Shown one piece after another: positions 48,604 to 58,583 of a stretch of 64,000 bases of DNA. Source of the stretch: Rhodopseudomonas sp. P2A-2r (lineage in GTDB: Bacteria > Pseudomonadota > Alphaproteobacteria > Rhizobiales > Xanthobacteraceae). The DNA is taken from the NCBI RefSeq assembly GCF_026015985.1, contig NZ_CP110389.1, positions 4,868,001 through 4,932,000 of the forward strand, read 5' to 3'. A program made the translations under genes and the position numbers. The notes under the pieces were generated by a model, which saw nothing but the letters and a program-made list of their open reading frames with translations, did no database searches and had not been told where the DNA came from. Every line of letters starts with the position of its first letter. Position 1 is the stretch's first letter.

Positions 48604-49377
48604 TCAAAGACTGATATGGAATCCGCCGTTGACGCCGAGGTGCTGGCCCGTGACGTAGGATGCCGCATCGGACAGCAGGAAGCATATCGTCCGGACCACC
48701 TCTTCCGGCTTCGCCCACCGCCCGAGCGGAATCTGCGCCAGTATTCCGTCGCGGAACTTGTCTCCACGTACGACTTCGGTCATGGGGGTTTCGACCACAC
48801 CAAAGCATAGCGAATTGGCGCGGATGTTGTGTTTGCCCCATTCGCGCGCCGCCGTCATGGACATCGCCAGCAGGCCGGCCTTGGCCGCAGCGTAGTTGAT
48901 CTGCCCGATCGAGCCCTTGCGCCCGGCGTCGGACGAAATGTTGACAATCGAGCCGCCGCTCGGGTCGCCGGCCTTGACGCGCTGCACCATGTGACGCCCC
49001 ACCGCCTGGGTCCAGTAGAACGCGCCGGTCAGGTGAACGTCGATCACGTCCTGCCATTGAGCTGCGGACATTTTCTCGATCATGGCGGGGCGGGTGATGC
49101 CAGCATTGTTGACAAGCCCGTGGACCGCGCCGAACCGCGAGACTGCGTCCGAAACGGTGCGCGTGGCCAGATCGGCATCCACGACGCTTCCCGTCACGGC
49201 CATCACGCGATCGCTCGGCAACGGCGCAAGCGCCTCTCGTAGCGCTGTACCGTTCAGATCGAGCGCGACAACATTTCCGCCCAGCGCCACCACGAGCTCC
49301 GAGGTCGCCTTGCCGATTCCCTGCGCCGCGCCGGTGACGACCACTGTGCGTCCTTCGAGTGTAACCATATCGTTCAT
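48604..49377 (-). CDS. SDR-family oxidoreductase
   Basis: A 257-residue classical short-chain dehydrogenase. The cofactor motif is VVVTGAAQGIGKAT, NNAG is present, the catalytic residues are in SSDAGRKG and YAAAKAG, and the C-terminus ends SYVTGQHLGVNGGFHISL. The Asp in VVALDLNG after strand two suggests NAD. In this setting it may oxidise a 3-hydroxyacyl-CoA or a ring hydroxyl. The start is ATG 49377 with AGGATG upstream. Confidence 0.88.
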   Translation of the reverse strand: MNDMVTLEGRTVVVTGAAQGIGKATSELVVALGGNVVALDLNGTALREALAPLPSDRVMAVTGSVVDADLATRTVSDAVSRFGAVHGLVNNAGITRPAMIEKMSAAQWQDVIDVHLTGAFYWTQAVGRHMVQRVKAGDPSGGSIVNISSDAGRKGSIGQINYAAAKAGLLAMSMTAAREWGKHNIRANSLCFGVVETPMTEVVRGDKFRDGILAQIPLGRWAKPEEVVRTICFLLSDAASYVTGQHLGVNGGFHISL

Positions 49378-49490
49378 GTATTCATCCTGTTGCAAAGTGT
49401 TGCGGAGTATCACTAGAGGGCGCTGGCCGGGCTGCTTCCGATCAATCCGACTTGGGGAAGCCGCGATAAAAGCGTTTCTCTATTCTGGAA

Positions 49491-50354
49491 TCATATCGTC
49501 GCCCAGCCATTGGTCAGGACCAGAGCGTCGCGTTCGACGATGCGGCCCCGGAATGCGATGTTGCCATCGACCTGCCAGCATTCGAGGCTGATCGTTTCGC
49601 CTGGGTAAACCGGCGCGGACAACCGCGCACGGATGCCTGTCAGTCGGTTTGCATCACCGCTGCAGAATGCCTCTACCAGTCCGCGACATGCGATGCCGTA
49701 AGTGGCAAGGCCATGCAGTATCGGACGCGGAAAGCCCGCCTTCGCCGCGACCGAGGGATCGATGTGGAGTGGATTTAGATCTCCGGACAGCCGATAGAGG
49801 ACAGCCTGCTCGGCTCGGGTCGGCAAGCTGATGACCCGTTCGGGCGCGGTCTCTGGCGTATTTGGCGGGGCTGGAGCGGCCTCGTCGCCACCACCCCGCC
49901 TGGAGAAACCTCCGTCGCCGCGCAAAAAGAGGACTTGTTCGCAGGTCGCGATCTTTCGCTTGCCGGTCTCGTCGAGTAGCACCTTTTCAACATGCATGAT
50001 CGCGCCTTTGCCCTCCCCTTTGTCGACAAGGCGGACGACGCGACTTTGGCCGATCAGTGTCGTGGCCACCGGCAACGGCTCGTGCAGCTGGACCGACTGT
50101 TCGCCGTGGACGAGCTTGAGGGCGTCGATCCCCAGTTCCTTGTTGTCGCGCATCCAGAACCCCGGCGACGCCAGCACCGACGCCATGGTGGGCAGCGCGA
50201 GGAGATTCCTCTCATACACCAGGCGGAGCACGTCTTCACTCAAAGGATCGGCCCCCGCACCCACACCGAGCGCATAAAGAATGGTGTCGTTGGCCGTGTA
50301 ACGATGCGGCACGTCAGGCGAGCGCCACGCCCGCGTCTTCTGATAGTCGACCAT
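49491..50354 (-). CDS. MaoC-family enoyl-CoA hydratase, double hotdog
   Basis: A 287-residue protein with two hotdog folds. The N-terminal half (DTILYALGVGAGADPLSEDV) is the inactive FAS1-like dehydratase half. The C-terminal half has the hydratase-2 motif YRLSGDLNPLHIDPSVAAKA and GFPRPILHGLATYGI, with the catalytic Asp and His. It should hydrate 2-enoyl-CoA to the (R)-3-hydroxyacyl-CoA, the type used for bulky side chains. A TTGGTTGAACCAA palindrome lies 38 bases upstream of the start, and the gene is divergent from a thiolase-like gene. Confidence 0.9.
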   Translation of the reverse strand: MVDYQKTRAWRSPDVPHRYTANDTILYALGVGAGADPLSEDVLRLVYERNLLALPTMASVLASPGFWMRDNKELGIDALKLVHGEQSVQLHEPLPVATTLIGQSRVVRLVDKGEGKGAIMHVEKVLLDETGKRKIATCEQVLFLRGDGGFSRRGGGDEAAPAPPNTPETAPERVISLPTRAEQAVLYRLSGDLNPLHIDPSVAAKAGFPRPILHGLATYGIACRGLVEAFCSGDANRLTGIRARLSAPVYPGETISLECWQVDGNIAFRGRIVERDALVLTNGWATI

Positions 50355-50391
50355 GGAAAAACCACCCCGGGGGCCGGCGGGCCTGTTGTCT

Positions 50392-50404
50392 TTGGTTGAA
50401 CCAA
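50392..50404. promoter_or_regulatory. Operator-like palindrome 2, MaoC/thiolase divergent promoter
   Basis: TTGGTTGAACCAA is a perfect 13 bp dyad around G. It lies 38 bases upstream of the MaoC start and 112 bases upstream of the thiolase-like start. It is the most symmetric of the four related sites. Confidence 0.7.
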
Positions 50405-50515
50405 TGATATACAGCCTGAAACGGTCCGGTCAACCTGGACGCGCCGCTACGATTCCTGGCCGATGGGTCACGGATGGATCCAGCTGCTTTATGAATTCGA
50501 TTGGGGAGTTGTCCG

Positions 50516-51682
50516 ATGAGCATCCGACGCAAGGCCTGTATTGCAGGCGCTTTCGAACATCCGACCCGCAAGGCTCCGGACAAGACTGTGGCCGAGTTGC
50601 ACGCGGAATGCGCCAAGGGCGCGCTCGCAGATGCGGGCCTGGAGCTGCGCGACGTCGACGGCTACTTCTGCGCCGGTGACGCGCCCGGGCTCGGGGCCAA
50701 CAGCATGGCTGACTACCTCGGGCTGATGCCGCGTCATATCGACACGACCGACACGGGCGGCTCGTCCTACCTGATCCATGTCGCCCACGCCGCGCAGGCG
50801 ATCACGCTGGGCAAATGTGACGTCGCCCTGATTACCCTCGCCGGGCGCCCACGCAGCGACGGCTCCAGCGGCGTCGTGCCGCGCAATGTCACGGCCGCCA
50901 CACCCGATGTCCCATGGGAAATGCCTTACGGCCCGCTGACCGTGAACATGTATGCGCTGGTGGCGGCCCGGCACATGTACGAGTATGGCACAACGAGCGA
51001 GCAACTCGCCTGGATCAAGGTCGCGGCCGCCGCCCACGCACAACACAATCCAAACGCGATGCTGCGCGAAGCGGTGTCGGTCGAGCAGGTGCTCGAATCG
51101 CCGATGATCTCCGATCCACTGCGCCGACTCGACTGCTGTGTCGTCAGCGACGGCGGTGGCGCGCTGATAGTGGTGCGCCCCGAGATCGCGCGGTCGCTGA
51201 AGCGGCCAGTGGTGAACGTGCTCGGTACCGGAGAGGCCATCAAGGGGCAGCAGAACGGCCAGGTCGACCTCACCTGGTCCGGCGCCGCATTGTCGGGACC
51301 ACGCGCATTCGAGGAAGCCGCGGTCAAGCCGGCGGACATTCAGTATGCCTCGATCTACGACAGCTTCACCATTACCGTGCTGATGCAGCTCGAGGATCTG
51401 GGGTTCTGCGCAAAAGGCCAGGGCGGCAGGTTCGTCGCCGACGGCAATCTCATTTCCGGCATCGGCAAGCTGCCCTTCAATACCGATGGCGGCGGTCTCT
51501 GCAACAATCATCCAGCGAACCGCGGCGGCATCACAAAGGTGATCGAGGCCGTGCGCCAGTTGCGCGGCGAAGCCCATCCGAAGGTCCAGGTGCCCGATTG
51601 CAGGCTGGCGCTTGCCCAAGGCACCGGCGGCCTGCTCGGTTCCCGGCACGGCAGTGCGACCTTGATCATGGAGCGAGCATAA
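50516..51682 (+). CDS. Thiolase-like (Ltp2-type) protein
   Basis: A 388-residue thiolase-fold protein. The region that normally holds the nucleophilic Cys reads DTGGSSYLIHVAHAAQAI, so Cys is absent. The C-terminal active-site segment is TDGGGLCNNHPANRGG. These changes are typical of lipid-transfer/thiolase-like retro-aldolases and not of degradative thiolases. The next gene, three bases on, encodes a DUF35 protein, the known partner of Ltp2. It probably cleaves a 3-hydroxyacyl-CoA with a branched or ring-attached carbon. The start is ATG 50516. Confidence 0.87.
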   Translation: MSIRRKACIAGAFEHPTRKAPDKTVAELHAECAKGALADAGLELRDVDGYFCAGDAPGLGANSMADYLGLMPRHIDTTDTGGSSYLIHVAHAAQAITLGKCDVALITLAGRPRSDGSSGVVPRNVTAATPDVPWEMPYGPLTVNMYALVAARHMYEYGTTSEQLAWIKVAAAAHAQHNPNAMLREAVSVEQVLESPMISDPLRRLDCCVVSDGGGALIVVRPEIARSLKRPVVNVLGTGEAIKGQQNGQVDLTWSGAALSGPRAFEEAAVKPADIQYASIYDSFTITVLMQLEDLGFCAKGQGGRFVADGNLISGIGKLPFNTDGGGLCNNHPANRGGITKVIEAVRQLRGEAHPKVQVPDCRLALAQGTGGLLGSRHGSATLIMERA

Positions 51683-51685
51683 ATC

Positions 51686-52087
51686 ATGACCACGATGTCC
51701 CAAGACCGGCCGTTGTCCGCGCCTGAGTCCGATCCCGCGACCTCTGCGTTCTGGCAAGCGACGCAGCAGCAGTCGCTCCGCCTCAAGCGGTGCACCAGCT
51801 GCGACAAGATGCATTGGTATCCGCGCCTGCTTTGTCCCTATTGCCTGGGCGAGACCGAATGGCGCGAGGCCTCCGGCAAGGGCACGATCTACAGCGTCAG
51901 CGTGACCCGGCGCGCCGGACCAATTCCTTACGCCATCGCCTATGTCAGGCTCGACGAAGGCGTGACGATGCTGACCAACATCGTCGATTGCGACTTGGAC
52001 AGCCTTCGTATCGGACAGCGGGTCAAGGCCGTCTTCAAGCCAGCAGAGGGCGGCGCGATGATACCGATGTTCACGCCGAACGATTAG
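51686..52087 (+). CDS. DUF35 zinc-ribbon/OB-fold protein
   Basis: A 133-residue partner of the preceding thiolase-like protein. The zinc ribbon is CTSCDKMHWYPRLLCPYC, followed by an OB-fold (GKGTIYSVSVTRRAG and PYAIAYVRLDEGVTMLTNIV). It is intact, unlike the paralogue at 40827-41262. The start follows the thiolase-like stop by three bases. Confidence 0.92.
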   Translation: MTTMSQDRPLSAPESDPATSAFWQATQQQSLRLKRCTSCDKMHWYPRLLCPYCLGETEWREASGKGTIYSVSVTRRAGPIPYAIAYVRLDEGVTMLTNIVDCDLDSLRIGQRVKAVFKPAEGGAMIPMFTPND

Positions 52088-52150
52088 TCGCTATCTATCT
52101 GCGGACGCTGTCGCTGCGCCCGCGCCCCAAACCTAAGGATAAGTACCACG

Positions 52151-53134
52151 ATGGCACTGGACGCACGGATCAAGAACTCACTCGTGTTGCCGGCAATCTG
52201 TGCCCCGATGTTCCTCGTCAGCGGCCCTGAACTGGTCGAGGAAGCCTGCAAGGCTGGGCTGATCGGGGCGCTGCCGCGTCAAAACGCGCGGACGTTCGCG
52301 GAATTCGAGGCCTGGCTTAACCGAATTCAGACAACGCTGGACCGGCATACCGCGGAGACCGGGAGGCGATCCGGGCCGGTCGCAGTCAATCTTGCCGTCA
52401 GGATGGCCGAAGCGGACGCGAGAGCACATTTCGAGCTCTGCGTCCGTTACGGGGTCGAGATCATCATCAGCGTCGGTGGCGATCCTACAACCATGGTCCG
52501 TCATGCGCACGACGCAGGCGTCAGACTTTTCCACGACGTCACCGACATCCGCTTCGCCGAGAAGGCCATAGCAGCCGGAGTCGACGGATTGATCTGCATC
52601 GGTGCCGGCGGCGGCGGGCATTCGGGGACGACAAGCCATTTCGCCCTGATCCGCAAGGTACGATCGATCTTCGACGGCACGATCGTCATGGCCGGCGCGA
52701 TCTCGGATGGCGCTGCCATCCGGGCGGCCGAAGTGCTAGGGGCCGACCTCGCCTATCTCGGAACACGTTTCATTGCTACCGCCGAATCCATGGCTCCGGA
52801 CGAATACAAGCGGATGCTCATATCGCAGACGTCATCGAATCTCATCTACACCGGCAAGGTGGCGGGCGTCCCCGCGAACTGGCTCGCGCCCTCGCTTCGC
52901 AATGCCGGACTTGACCCGGACAATCTGCCGGAGCCACTCGGCAAGGGGATGCGGCACGATCACCTCCCGAGTTCGGCGCAACCCTGGAAAACGATCTGGA
53001 GCGCGGGCCAGGGCATCGACCTGATCAACGATGTGCCCAGCGTCGAATCGCTTGTCCGGCGCCTCCGCACGGAATATGTCGCTGCGTGCGGAACACCCGA
53101 TATGGCTGCGGTTGCCCGCCTGCCTCAGGACTAG
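52151..53134 (+). CDS. Nitronate monooxygenase-family flavoprotein, IpdC-like by context
   Basis: A 327-residue FMN TIM-barrel protein of the 2-nitropropane dioxygenase fold. PAICAPMFLVSGPELVEEAC opens the barrel, CIGAGGGGHSG is the conserved glycine/His loop, and TIVMAGAISDGAAIRAAEVL with GADLAYLGTRFIATAES forms the phosphate-binding end. In actinobacterial steroid catabolism a member of this family, IpdC, acts on a ring-opened CoA ester together with IpdAB. IpdAB-like genes lie 6 kb away here, so the same role is inferred. Otherwise it would be a generic nitronate monooxygenase. Confidence 0.85.
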   Translation: MALDARIKNSLVLPAICAPMFLVSGPELVEEACKAGLIGALPRQNARTFAEFEAWLNRIQTTLDRHTAETGRRSGPVAVNLAVRMAEADARAHFELCVRYGVEIIISVGGDPTTMVRHAHDAGVRLFHDVTDIRFAEKAIAAGVDGLICIGAGGGGHSGTTSHFALIRKVRSIFDGTIVMAGAISDGAAIRAAEVLGADLAYLGTRFIATAESMAPDEYKRMLISQTSSNLIYTGKVAGVPANWLAPSLRNAGLDPDNLPEPLGKGMRHDHLPSSAQPWKTIWSAGQGIDLINDVPSVESLVRRLRTEYVAACGTPDMAAVARLPQD

Positions 53135-53346
53135 CATCCCTGATCTGCATCAGGACACGCATCCCTGATCTCGGCGGCGACCAACATCATCGTGGGAAGC
53201 TCCGGTGCGCCTCAGGCACCGGCGCCGCATCAGAGACCCAGTACCAGTTTCGCCACGATGTCCATGGGTCACATTGCCTCGTGCGATATTTAAATCGCGG
53301 CAAATGCTGTCGGACGCACCCCGCCCCGTCACGGTTCGCCGAGCAG

Positions 53347-54596
53347 TCATGCCGCCGCCGTTTCAGAGATCTTGAAGCTGATGGGCAACCGCTTCAGCCC
53401 GCCCAGAAATGAGGTTTCAGTCCAGGCCGGGTCTCCGGCAAGCTCGATCGTGTCGACCCGCGCCAGCAGCTCGCGGAAGAACGCGACCATCTCAATCTTC
53501 GCCAGGTACATGCCAATGCAGGCATGGATACCAAAACCGAAGCCGACATGACGATTTGGACTGCGATCGGCGATGAACGAGAAAGGCTGTTCGAATGCCT
53601 CCTCATCCCGGTTTGCCGAAGGATAGGCCATCATCAGGTGATCGCCCGGCTTGATCGTCTTGCCGCGCAATGTGTATTCCTCGGTCGCCGTGCGGAAGAA
53701 ATGTTTGACCGGTGAAACCCACCGCACCATTTCGTCGACCGCCTCCGGAATTAGCGCCCGGTTCGCCCTCAATTTCTGCATCTCCTGCGGGTTCTGGATC
53801 AGCGCGAGCAGGCCACCCGCAAGCGTGGCACTCGTGGTGTCGTGACCGGCGCTGGCGAGAGCGACGAAGTACGACGACGCCTCGAATTCGCCGACAACTG
53901 TGCCATCGACCTCGGCAGTGGCAATCAGAGTGGCAACGTCATCCGTCGGATTGTTGCGCCGTTCCCGCGCGACGCCGCGAAAGAAATCCATGTAGGCGAG
54001 CGTCGCATCGATCAAATCACTGCCGCGCTGCATTTCAGGATCGCCGCCACCGAAATAGGCCCGTGTAATGTCGAGCAGATGCTGACCATGCTTATCCGGG
54101 ATGCCGAGGATCAGCATGATCACCTTCAACGGGTACCAAACAACGACGTCATTGTAGAAGTCGCACGATCCGCCATGCGCGAGCATGCGATCGACACTTT
54201 CGCGCGCAAGCCGATTGATATGCTCTTCGAGCAGGCGAACCTGCCGAGGCTGGAACCAGGCATGGGTGAGCTTCTTGTACTTGGCGTGGTCGGGATTATC
54301 CATCTGGTTAATGGCGCGGACGAGCATCGGCCGCCCCCCATGGCCTCCCTGACCTTCGATTCGAATTCGATCGAGAGCAGCTTGGTCCGCGGCGCATTGA
54401 TGAACTTGTCGTTCTGCCGCTCGACTTCGATCACATCCTTATGTTTCGAGATGGTCCAGAACGGACGATAGCCATTTGGCTCGGTCCAGTGCACAGGATC
54501 TTCGCTGCGCAGCATCGAAAACAACGCGTGGTGTTGCTCCAGGCTGCCGTAGGTCTTGTGATTGGCGATGGCTTCGTCAACGTTTGATTCCCGCAT
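53347..54596 (-). pseudogene. Cytochrome P450, frameshifted
   Basis: A soluble bacterial P450 of 416 residues when repaired. The I-helix motif is ASAGHDTTSATLAGG, ExxR lies in VDEMVRW to KHFFRTA, and the haem ligand Cys is in FGFGIHACIGMYLAK. The frame breaks in the C run at 54334-54339 (G run on the coding strand); one more base turns EAMGGGRCSS into EAMGGRPMLVRAINQ. As given, only the region from 54327 on is a continuous frame. No ferredoxin or reductase gene is near. Confidence 0.86.
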
Positions 54597-54627
54597 GATG
54601 TTTCCCCTCGAACTTTCTTGTTGTCGC

Positions 54628-55723
54628 CTATTCCATCACCAGGACCGGCTTGATCACAGCGCCGGTTTCCATCTCGTCAATTGCGCGATTGATCTCATCA
54701 AATGGAAAGAACGTCGTGAGCCTATCGATCGGCAGAAGCCCGCTCCTGAACAGGTCGATCAGCTGCGGGATGAATACATTCGGGACCGCATCGCCTTCCA
54801 CGACACCGCGAATGGTGAGGCCGCGGCCAACGATTACGCTCGCTTCGACCGGATAGCGCGTGCCCCGCGGGGTGCAGCAACCTGCACAGCGCATCCACGC
54901 TGCCGCAGGCAACTCACCGACGCCTCGACCGCCGCAGGATGCCCCGTGGTATCCAGCGAAAAGTGCGTGCCGCGACCAGTGATCTTGACGATCTGATTGG
55001 CGACATCGCCAGATTGCCCGTCGATGGTGTGGGTCGCCCCCACATCGCGCGCCGCCGCAAGGCGTTCCGACCTGATATCTACTGCGATGATCGTGGTGCA
55101 GCCAACGATCTTCGCAGCCATGATTGCAGCCAGGCCCACCGCGCCCGTACCGAACACCGCAATCGACGTTCCGGCGCGCGGCGCGAGTGTATTCAACACC
55201 GCTCCAGCTCCGGTCTGGATACCGCAACCGAGCGGGGCCAGTACCTCAATTGGCAGATCGGCAGCGATCTTCACCACATTGCGGGTCGTCGCGATGACAT
55301 GCGTCGCGAACGCCGACTGCGCGAAAAAGTGCCCGCTGAGCTCGGCCCCCGGTATCGAAGCGCCGATCCACCTTTGCGCTGACCGAACATGTTGATAGTA
55401 CCGAAATCGTCGCAATAGAACGGAGCTCCCTGCTGGCAATTCAGGCACCCGCCGCACGATCCGAAGCTCATCAGCACGGCGTCGCCCTCGGCAAGCTCGA
55501 CCACGCCGATCCCGACGCGCTCGATGATGCCGGCCCCTTCGTGACCGAGCACCTTCGGCAACGGCACTGGAATATGCTGGTGCTTGACTGCGAGATCGGT
55601 GTGGCAGATGCCGCAGGCCTTGACCCGCACCAGCACCTCCCCGGGTCCCGGTTCCCCGATCTCGCACGTGATGATCTCGAACGGTTGATCCGGAGCCCGT
55701 GCAACGGCGGCTTTGATTTTCAT
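54628..55723 (-). pseudogene. Zinc-dependent alcohol dehydrogenase (AdhC/aryl-alcohol type), two frameshifts
   Basis: A medium-chain dehydrogenase of 365 residues when repaired. Catalytic zinc ligands are in ACGICHTDL and LGHEGAGII; the structural zinc site is CGGCLNCQQGAPFYC; the NAD motif is VFGTGAVGLAAIMAAK followed by Asp in AVDIRSERL. The first break is near 55360-55364, joining QRKGGSA to ASIPGAELSGHF. The second is the C run at 54863-54866, joining VAAPRG to GTRYPVEASVIVG. Both fit loss of one base. ATG 55723 starts MKIKAAVARAPDQP. It probably oxidises an alcohol made by one of the P450s. Confidence 0.82.
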
Positions 55724-56022
55724 CTGTCTCTCACCCCTGCTCGCTGCGCGACTGACATGCATCCGCATCTCCGCGTAGCTCCAGCAGTGTTCACCGCAGG
55801 ACAACGCCAGAAGACCACCGAATCCGCAGGGACCCGGCCCAGCACCGCCGGCATTGGAAGCGGTTCGACCGGCTCCAGGAGAGCCGGAACCCCGCTCGGA
55901 TCTTGCGGGATCCAGCGCGTTTCCGAAATTGACGGCGTCAAGCTCGTCCTCCCAATTCAAAACACCAACGTCGGCGTTGCTCGCCGCTTCTTAGAAATTT
56001 TCTTACGTCGCGTTTGCGGCGA

Positions 56023-57294
56023 TCAATTCAATTCGTAACGGATAGGCAGTCGCTTCGGGCCATTGACGAACCAAGACACGGACATCGCCGGCTCACCATC
56101 CAGCGCGACCGACTTCAGGCGCAGCATCAATTCCTCGAACAAGATCCGCATTTCCATTTTTGCGAAGTATTGTCCGAGGCACAGATGTGCGCCGTATCCA
56201 AACGCGAGATGCCGGTTCGGAGAACGGTCGATACGGAAAGTGTCTGGATCGTCAAAAACTGCTTCGTCGCGATTACCGGAGGCATAGCAGAGCATCAACC
56301 AGTCGCCCTTACGAATCGGGCGACCGTCGATCTCGGTATCCGCGGCCGCACTCCGCATGAAATGCTTGACCGGCGTCGTCCAGCGGATCGCCTCGTCAAT
56401 GAAACCGGCAAGCAGGGATGGATCCTGCTGCAGCCTCCGGAACTGGTCCTGATTTTCGCACAGCGCCCACATGCCCCCCGCCGTCGACGACGACGTCGTA
56501 TCATGGCCGGCGGTAGCAATCGTGACGTAGTAGCTAAGCACATCGAGATCGGAAATTGGTGCCCCGTCCACGCTCGCGTTGGCGATAACGCTGGCAAGAT
56601 CGTCCTGCGGATGCGTTCGCCGGTCCTGTGCAATCTTCGCGAAGAATCTGCCGAACTCGTCGATCACATCGGCCAGCGCGCCGACGTCCGCCCGCCCCTT
56701 CTCACGGATAGTGTCAGGATCTTTTGTCCCGAAGAATTCCTGCGTCAGCCTCAGCATACGCGGCTCCTCCTCTTGAGGAACCCCGAGAATTCCCATCACC
56801 ACGCGCAGGGGATAGCTGAGCGCAACATCGGAGACGAAATCGCAACGACCTCCAAGCGCGACGAGACGCTCCGCGTACTCCTGTGCGGTCGCCCGAATGC
56901 GCCCTTCAATCAGCCGGAGGTTGCCCGGCAGAAACCACTTCTGGCTCAGCGCCCGGTATTTCGGATGATCGGGAGCATCCATCTGCACCAGCGCACGCAG
57001 CAAACCAGGCTGGCCACCGGACATCGCGCGCAGCTTGACTTCGGCGCGCGCGCCCAACAGCGCAACCGGACGGTCGCTGCTGCGAAACAGCTCACTCTGA
57101 CGGCTGATGGACTGAATATCGGCATGCCGGGTCACGACCCAGAACGGCGCAAACCCGTCGACATCGGCAACCCCTAACGGCTGGTTGGCACGTAACCAGC
57201 GATAGGTTTCATGAAGTCGGTGATCGCCGTAGACCGAGGGATCGACGAGATTTGCAGCTATTTCTTGCGGAATTCGAAAGTCGACAGATGCCAT
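56023..57294 (-). CDS. Cytochrome P450
   Basis: An intact 423-residue soluble P450. The I-helix is IATAGHDTTSSSTAGG, the ExxR region is IDEAIRWTTPVKHFMRSAA, and the haem-binding loop is FGYGAHLCLGQYFAK. ASGNRDEAVFDDPDTFRIDR is the meander typical of bacterial CYPs that hydroxylate terpenoid or steroid acids. It is similar in layout to the broken P450 at 53347-54596, pointing to an old duplication. Redox partners are not encoded nearby. Confidence 0.92.
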   Translation of the reverse strand: MASVDFRIPQEIAANLVDPSVYGDHRLHETYRWLRANQPLGVADVDGFAPFWVVTRHADIQSISRQSELFRSSDRPVALLGARAEVKLRAMSGGQPGLLRALVQMDAPDHPKYRALSQKWFLPGNLRLIEGRIRATAQEYAERLVALGGRCDFVSDVALSYPLRVVMGILGVPQEEEPRMLRLTQEFFGTKDPDTIREKGRADVGALADVIDEFGRFFAKIAQDRRTHPQDDLASVIANASVDGAPISDLDVLSYYVTIATAGHDTTSSSTAGGMWALCENQDQFRRLQQDPSLLAGFIDEAIRWTTPVKHFMRSAAADTEIDGRPIRKGDWLMLCYASGNRDEAVFDDPDTFRIDRSPNRHLAFGYGAHLCLGQYFAKMEMRILFEELMLRLKSVALDGEPAMSVSWFVNGPKRLPIRYELN

Positions 57295-57354
57295 TTAGCC
57301 GGTCTCCATATGCACTTCTGCAACCGCAGCCGATCACGGGCTATTCAGCCCGCA

Positions 57355-58571
57355 TCAAGTCGCGACAGCGACGGCCGACTCCTGCGTGTGGCAGAGCGCT
57401 CCGCATCGGCCAAGCTCGGCAATCCGCGCCTCGCTGAGCCCCAGCAGATCCCGCAGCAGCCTCGCACCGTCCTCGCCCAGGGCCGGCACCTTGTTACGGG
57501 CGTGCGCGGCATTGCGCGCGAACCTGAAAGCGGGATTCGGGACCCGCATTGGACCGGCACCGTCGTCGATCGGCTCGAACACGCCGCGTTCGACGATTGG
57601 TGGCAACTTCATGGTGTCCCGAATCGCCAGATATTGTGAACAAGGCACCCCGGCCTTTGTCAGGATGGCCTCGCACTCTGCCGCGGTGCGCGAGCCCGCC
57701 CACTGGTCGAGCAGTTGCATCAGCTCCCCCAGTTGTGTTCGCGCTTGCTGGTAGTCGCGAAGCGATCGTCGACAATCCATTCCGCATGGTTGGTGGCCTG
57801 CGCGAGCGCTTCGAAGTTGTTCTGGCTGACCGGCGCGATCAGCAGGAAGCCGTCCCTCGCTTGCGTCGGCTGGTAAAGCGGACGGCGTCGCTCCGCTGGA
57901 AACTGGGCTTCCTGGCATTCATAGACCAGCAGTCCCACCATCGCGTCGAGCAGCGACACGTCGATATGCTCTCCCTGTCCGGTCTTGAGCGCATGATACA
58001 TTGCGGCCTGGATAGCGCCGAAGGCCATCGAGCCGCCGAGGACGTCCGCCACGAAGATCCCGTTCTTCAATGGCCGCTCCACGTCGCCTTCCTGATAGTC
58101 GAGATTGGCCATGTCGTAGCCGCTGGTCGCATGCAGCACCGGCGCGTAGGCGCTCCGACCGGACCACGTGCCCTGCTGGCCAAATCCAGAGATCGAGCAA
58201 TACACGAGTTTCGGGTTCAGCTTCGATAGCGCCTCGTAGTCGAGGCCGAGCCGCTTCATGACCCCCGGCCGATAGTTCTCAACCACGACGTCGCATTGCG
58301 GCACCAGGTCGCAAATCAACGCGCGCGCCTCGGGCTTCTTGAGATTGAGCGCCATGCTGTTCTTGCCGGCATTCAATTGCGCGAAATAAGCGCTACGCCC
58401 GTCGCGCAACGGCGGCCGGAGGCGAATGTGGTCACCTTCCGGAGGCTCCACCTTGATCACTTCCGCGCCAAGATCGGCCAGCAGCCGAGTGCAGTAAGGT
58501 CCTGACATTACCGCGGTAAAGTCAAGAACCCGAATACCATCGAGAATTCCGGGACGCGCGGACATGTTCAT
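57355..58571 (-). pseudogene. CaiB/BaiF-family CoA transferase, frameshifted
   Basis: A family III CoA transferase of 405 residues when repaired. The N-terminus has IRVLDFTAVMSGPYCTRLLA and DLGAEVIKVEPPEGD, and the middle LNLKKPEARALICDLV with the catalytic Asp near DVVVENYRPGVMKRLG. The frame breaks in the C run at 57726-57730; one more base converts HNWGS-stop into HNWGELMQLLDQWAG and opens the frame to 57355. It transfers CoA between carboxylic acids and could activate the pathway substrate. It lies 12 bases after the IpdA-like gene. Confidence 0.86.
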
Positions 58572-58583
58572 CAGGGACCTGCT

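Noticed and set aside
50489..51814. 441-residue minus-strand frame over the thiolase-like gene
   Set aside because: It is a shadow of the plus-strand thiolase-like and DUF35 genes, which have tight spacing and clear motifs.
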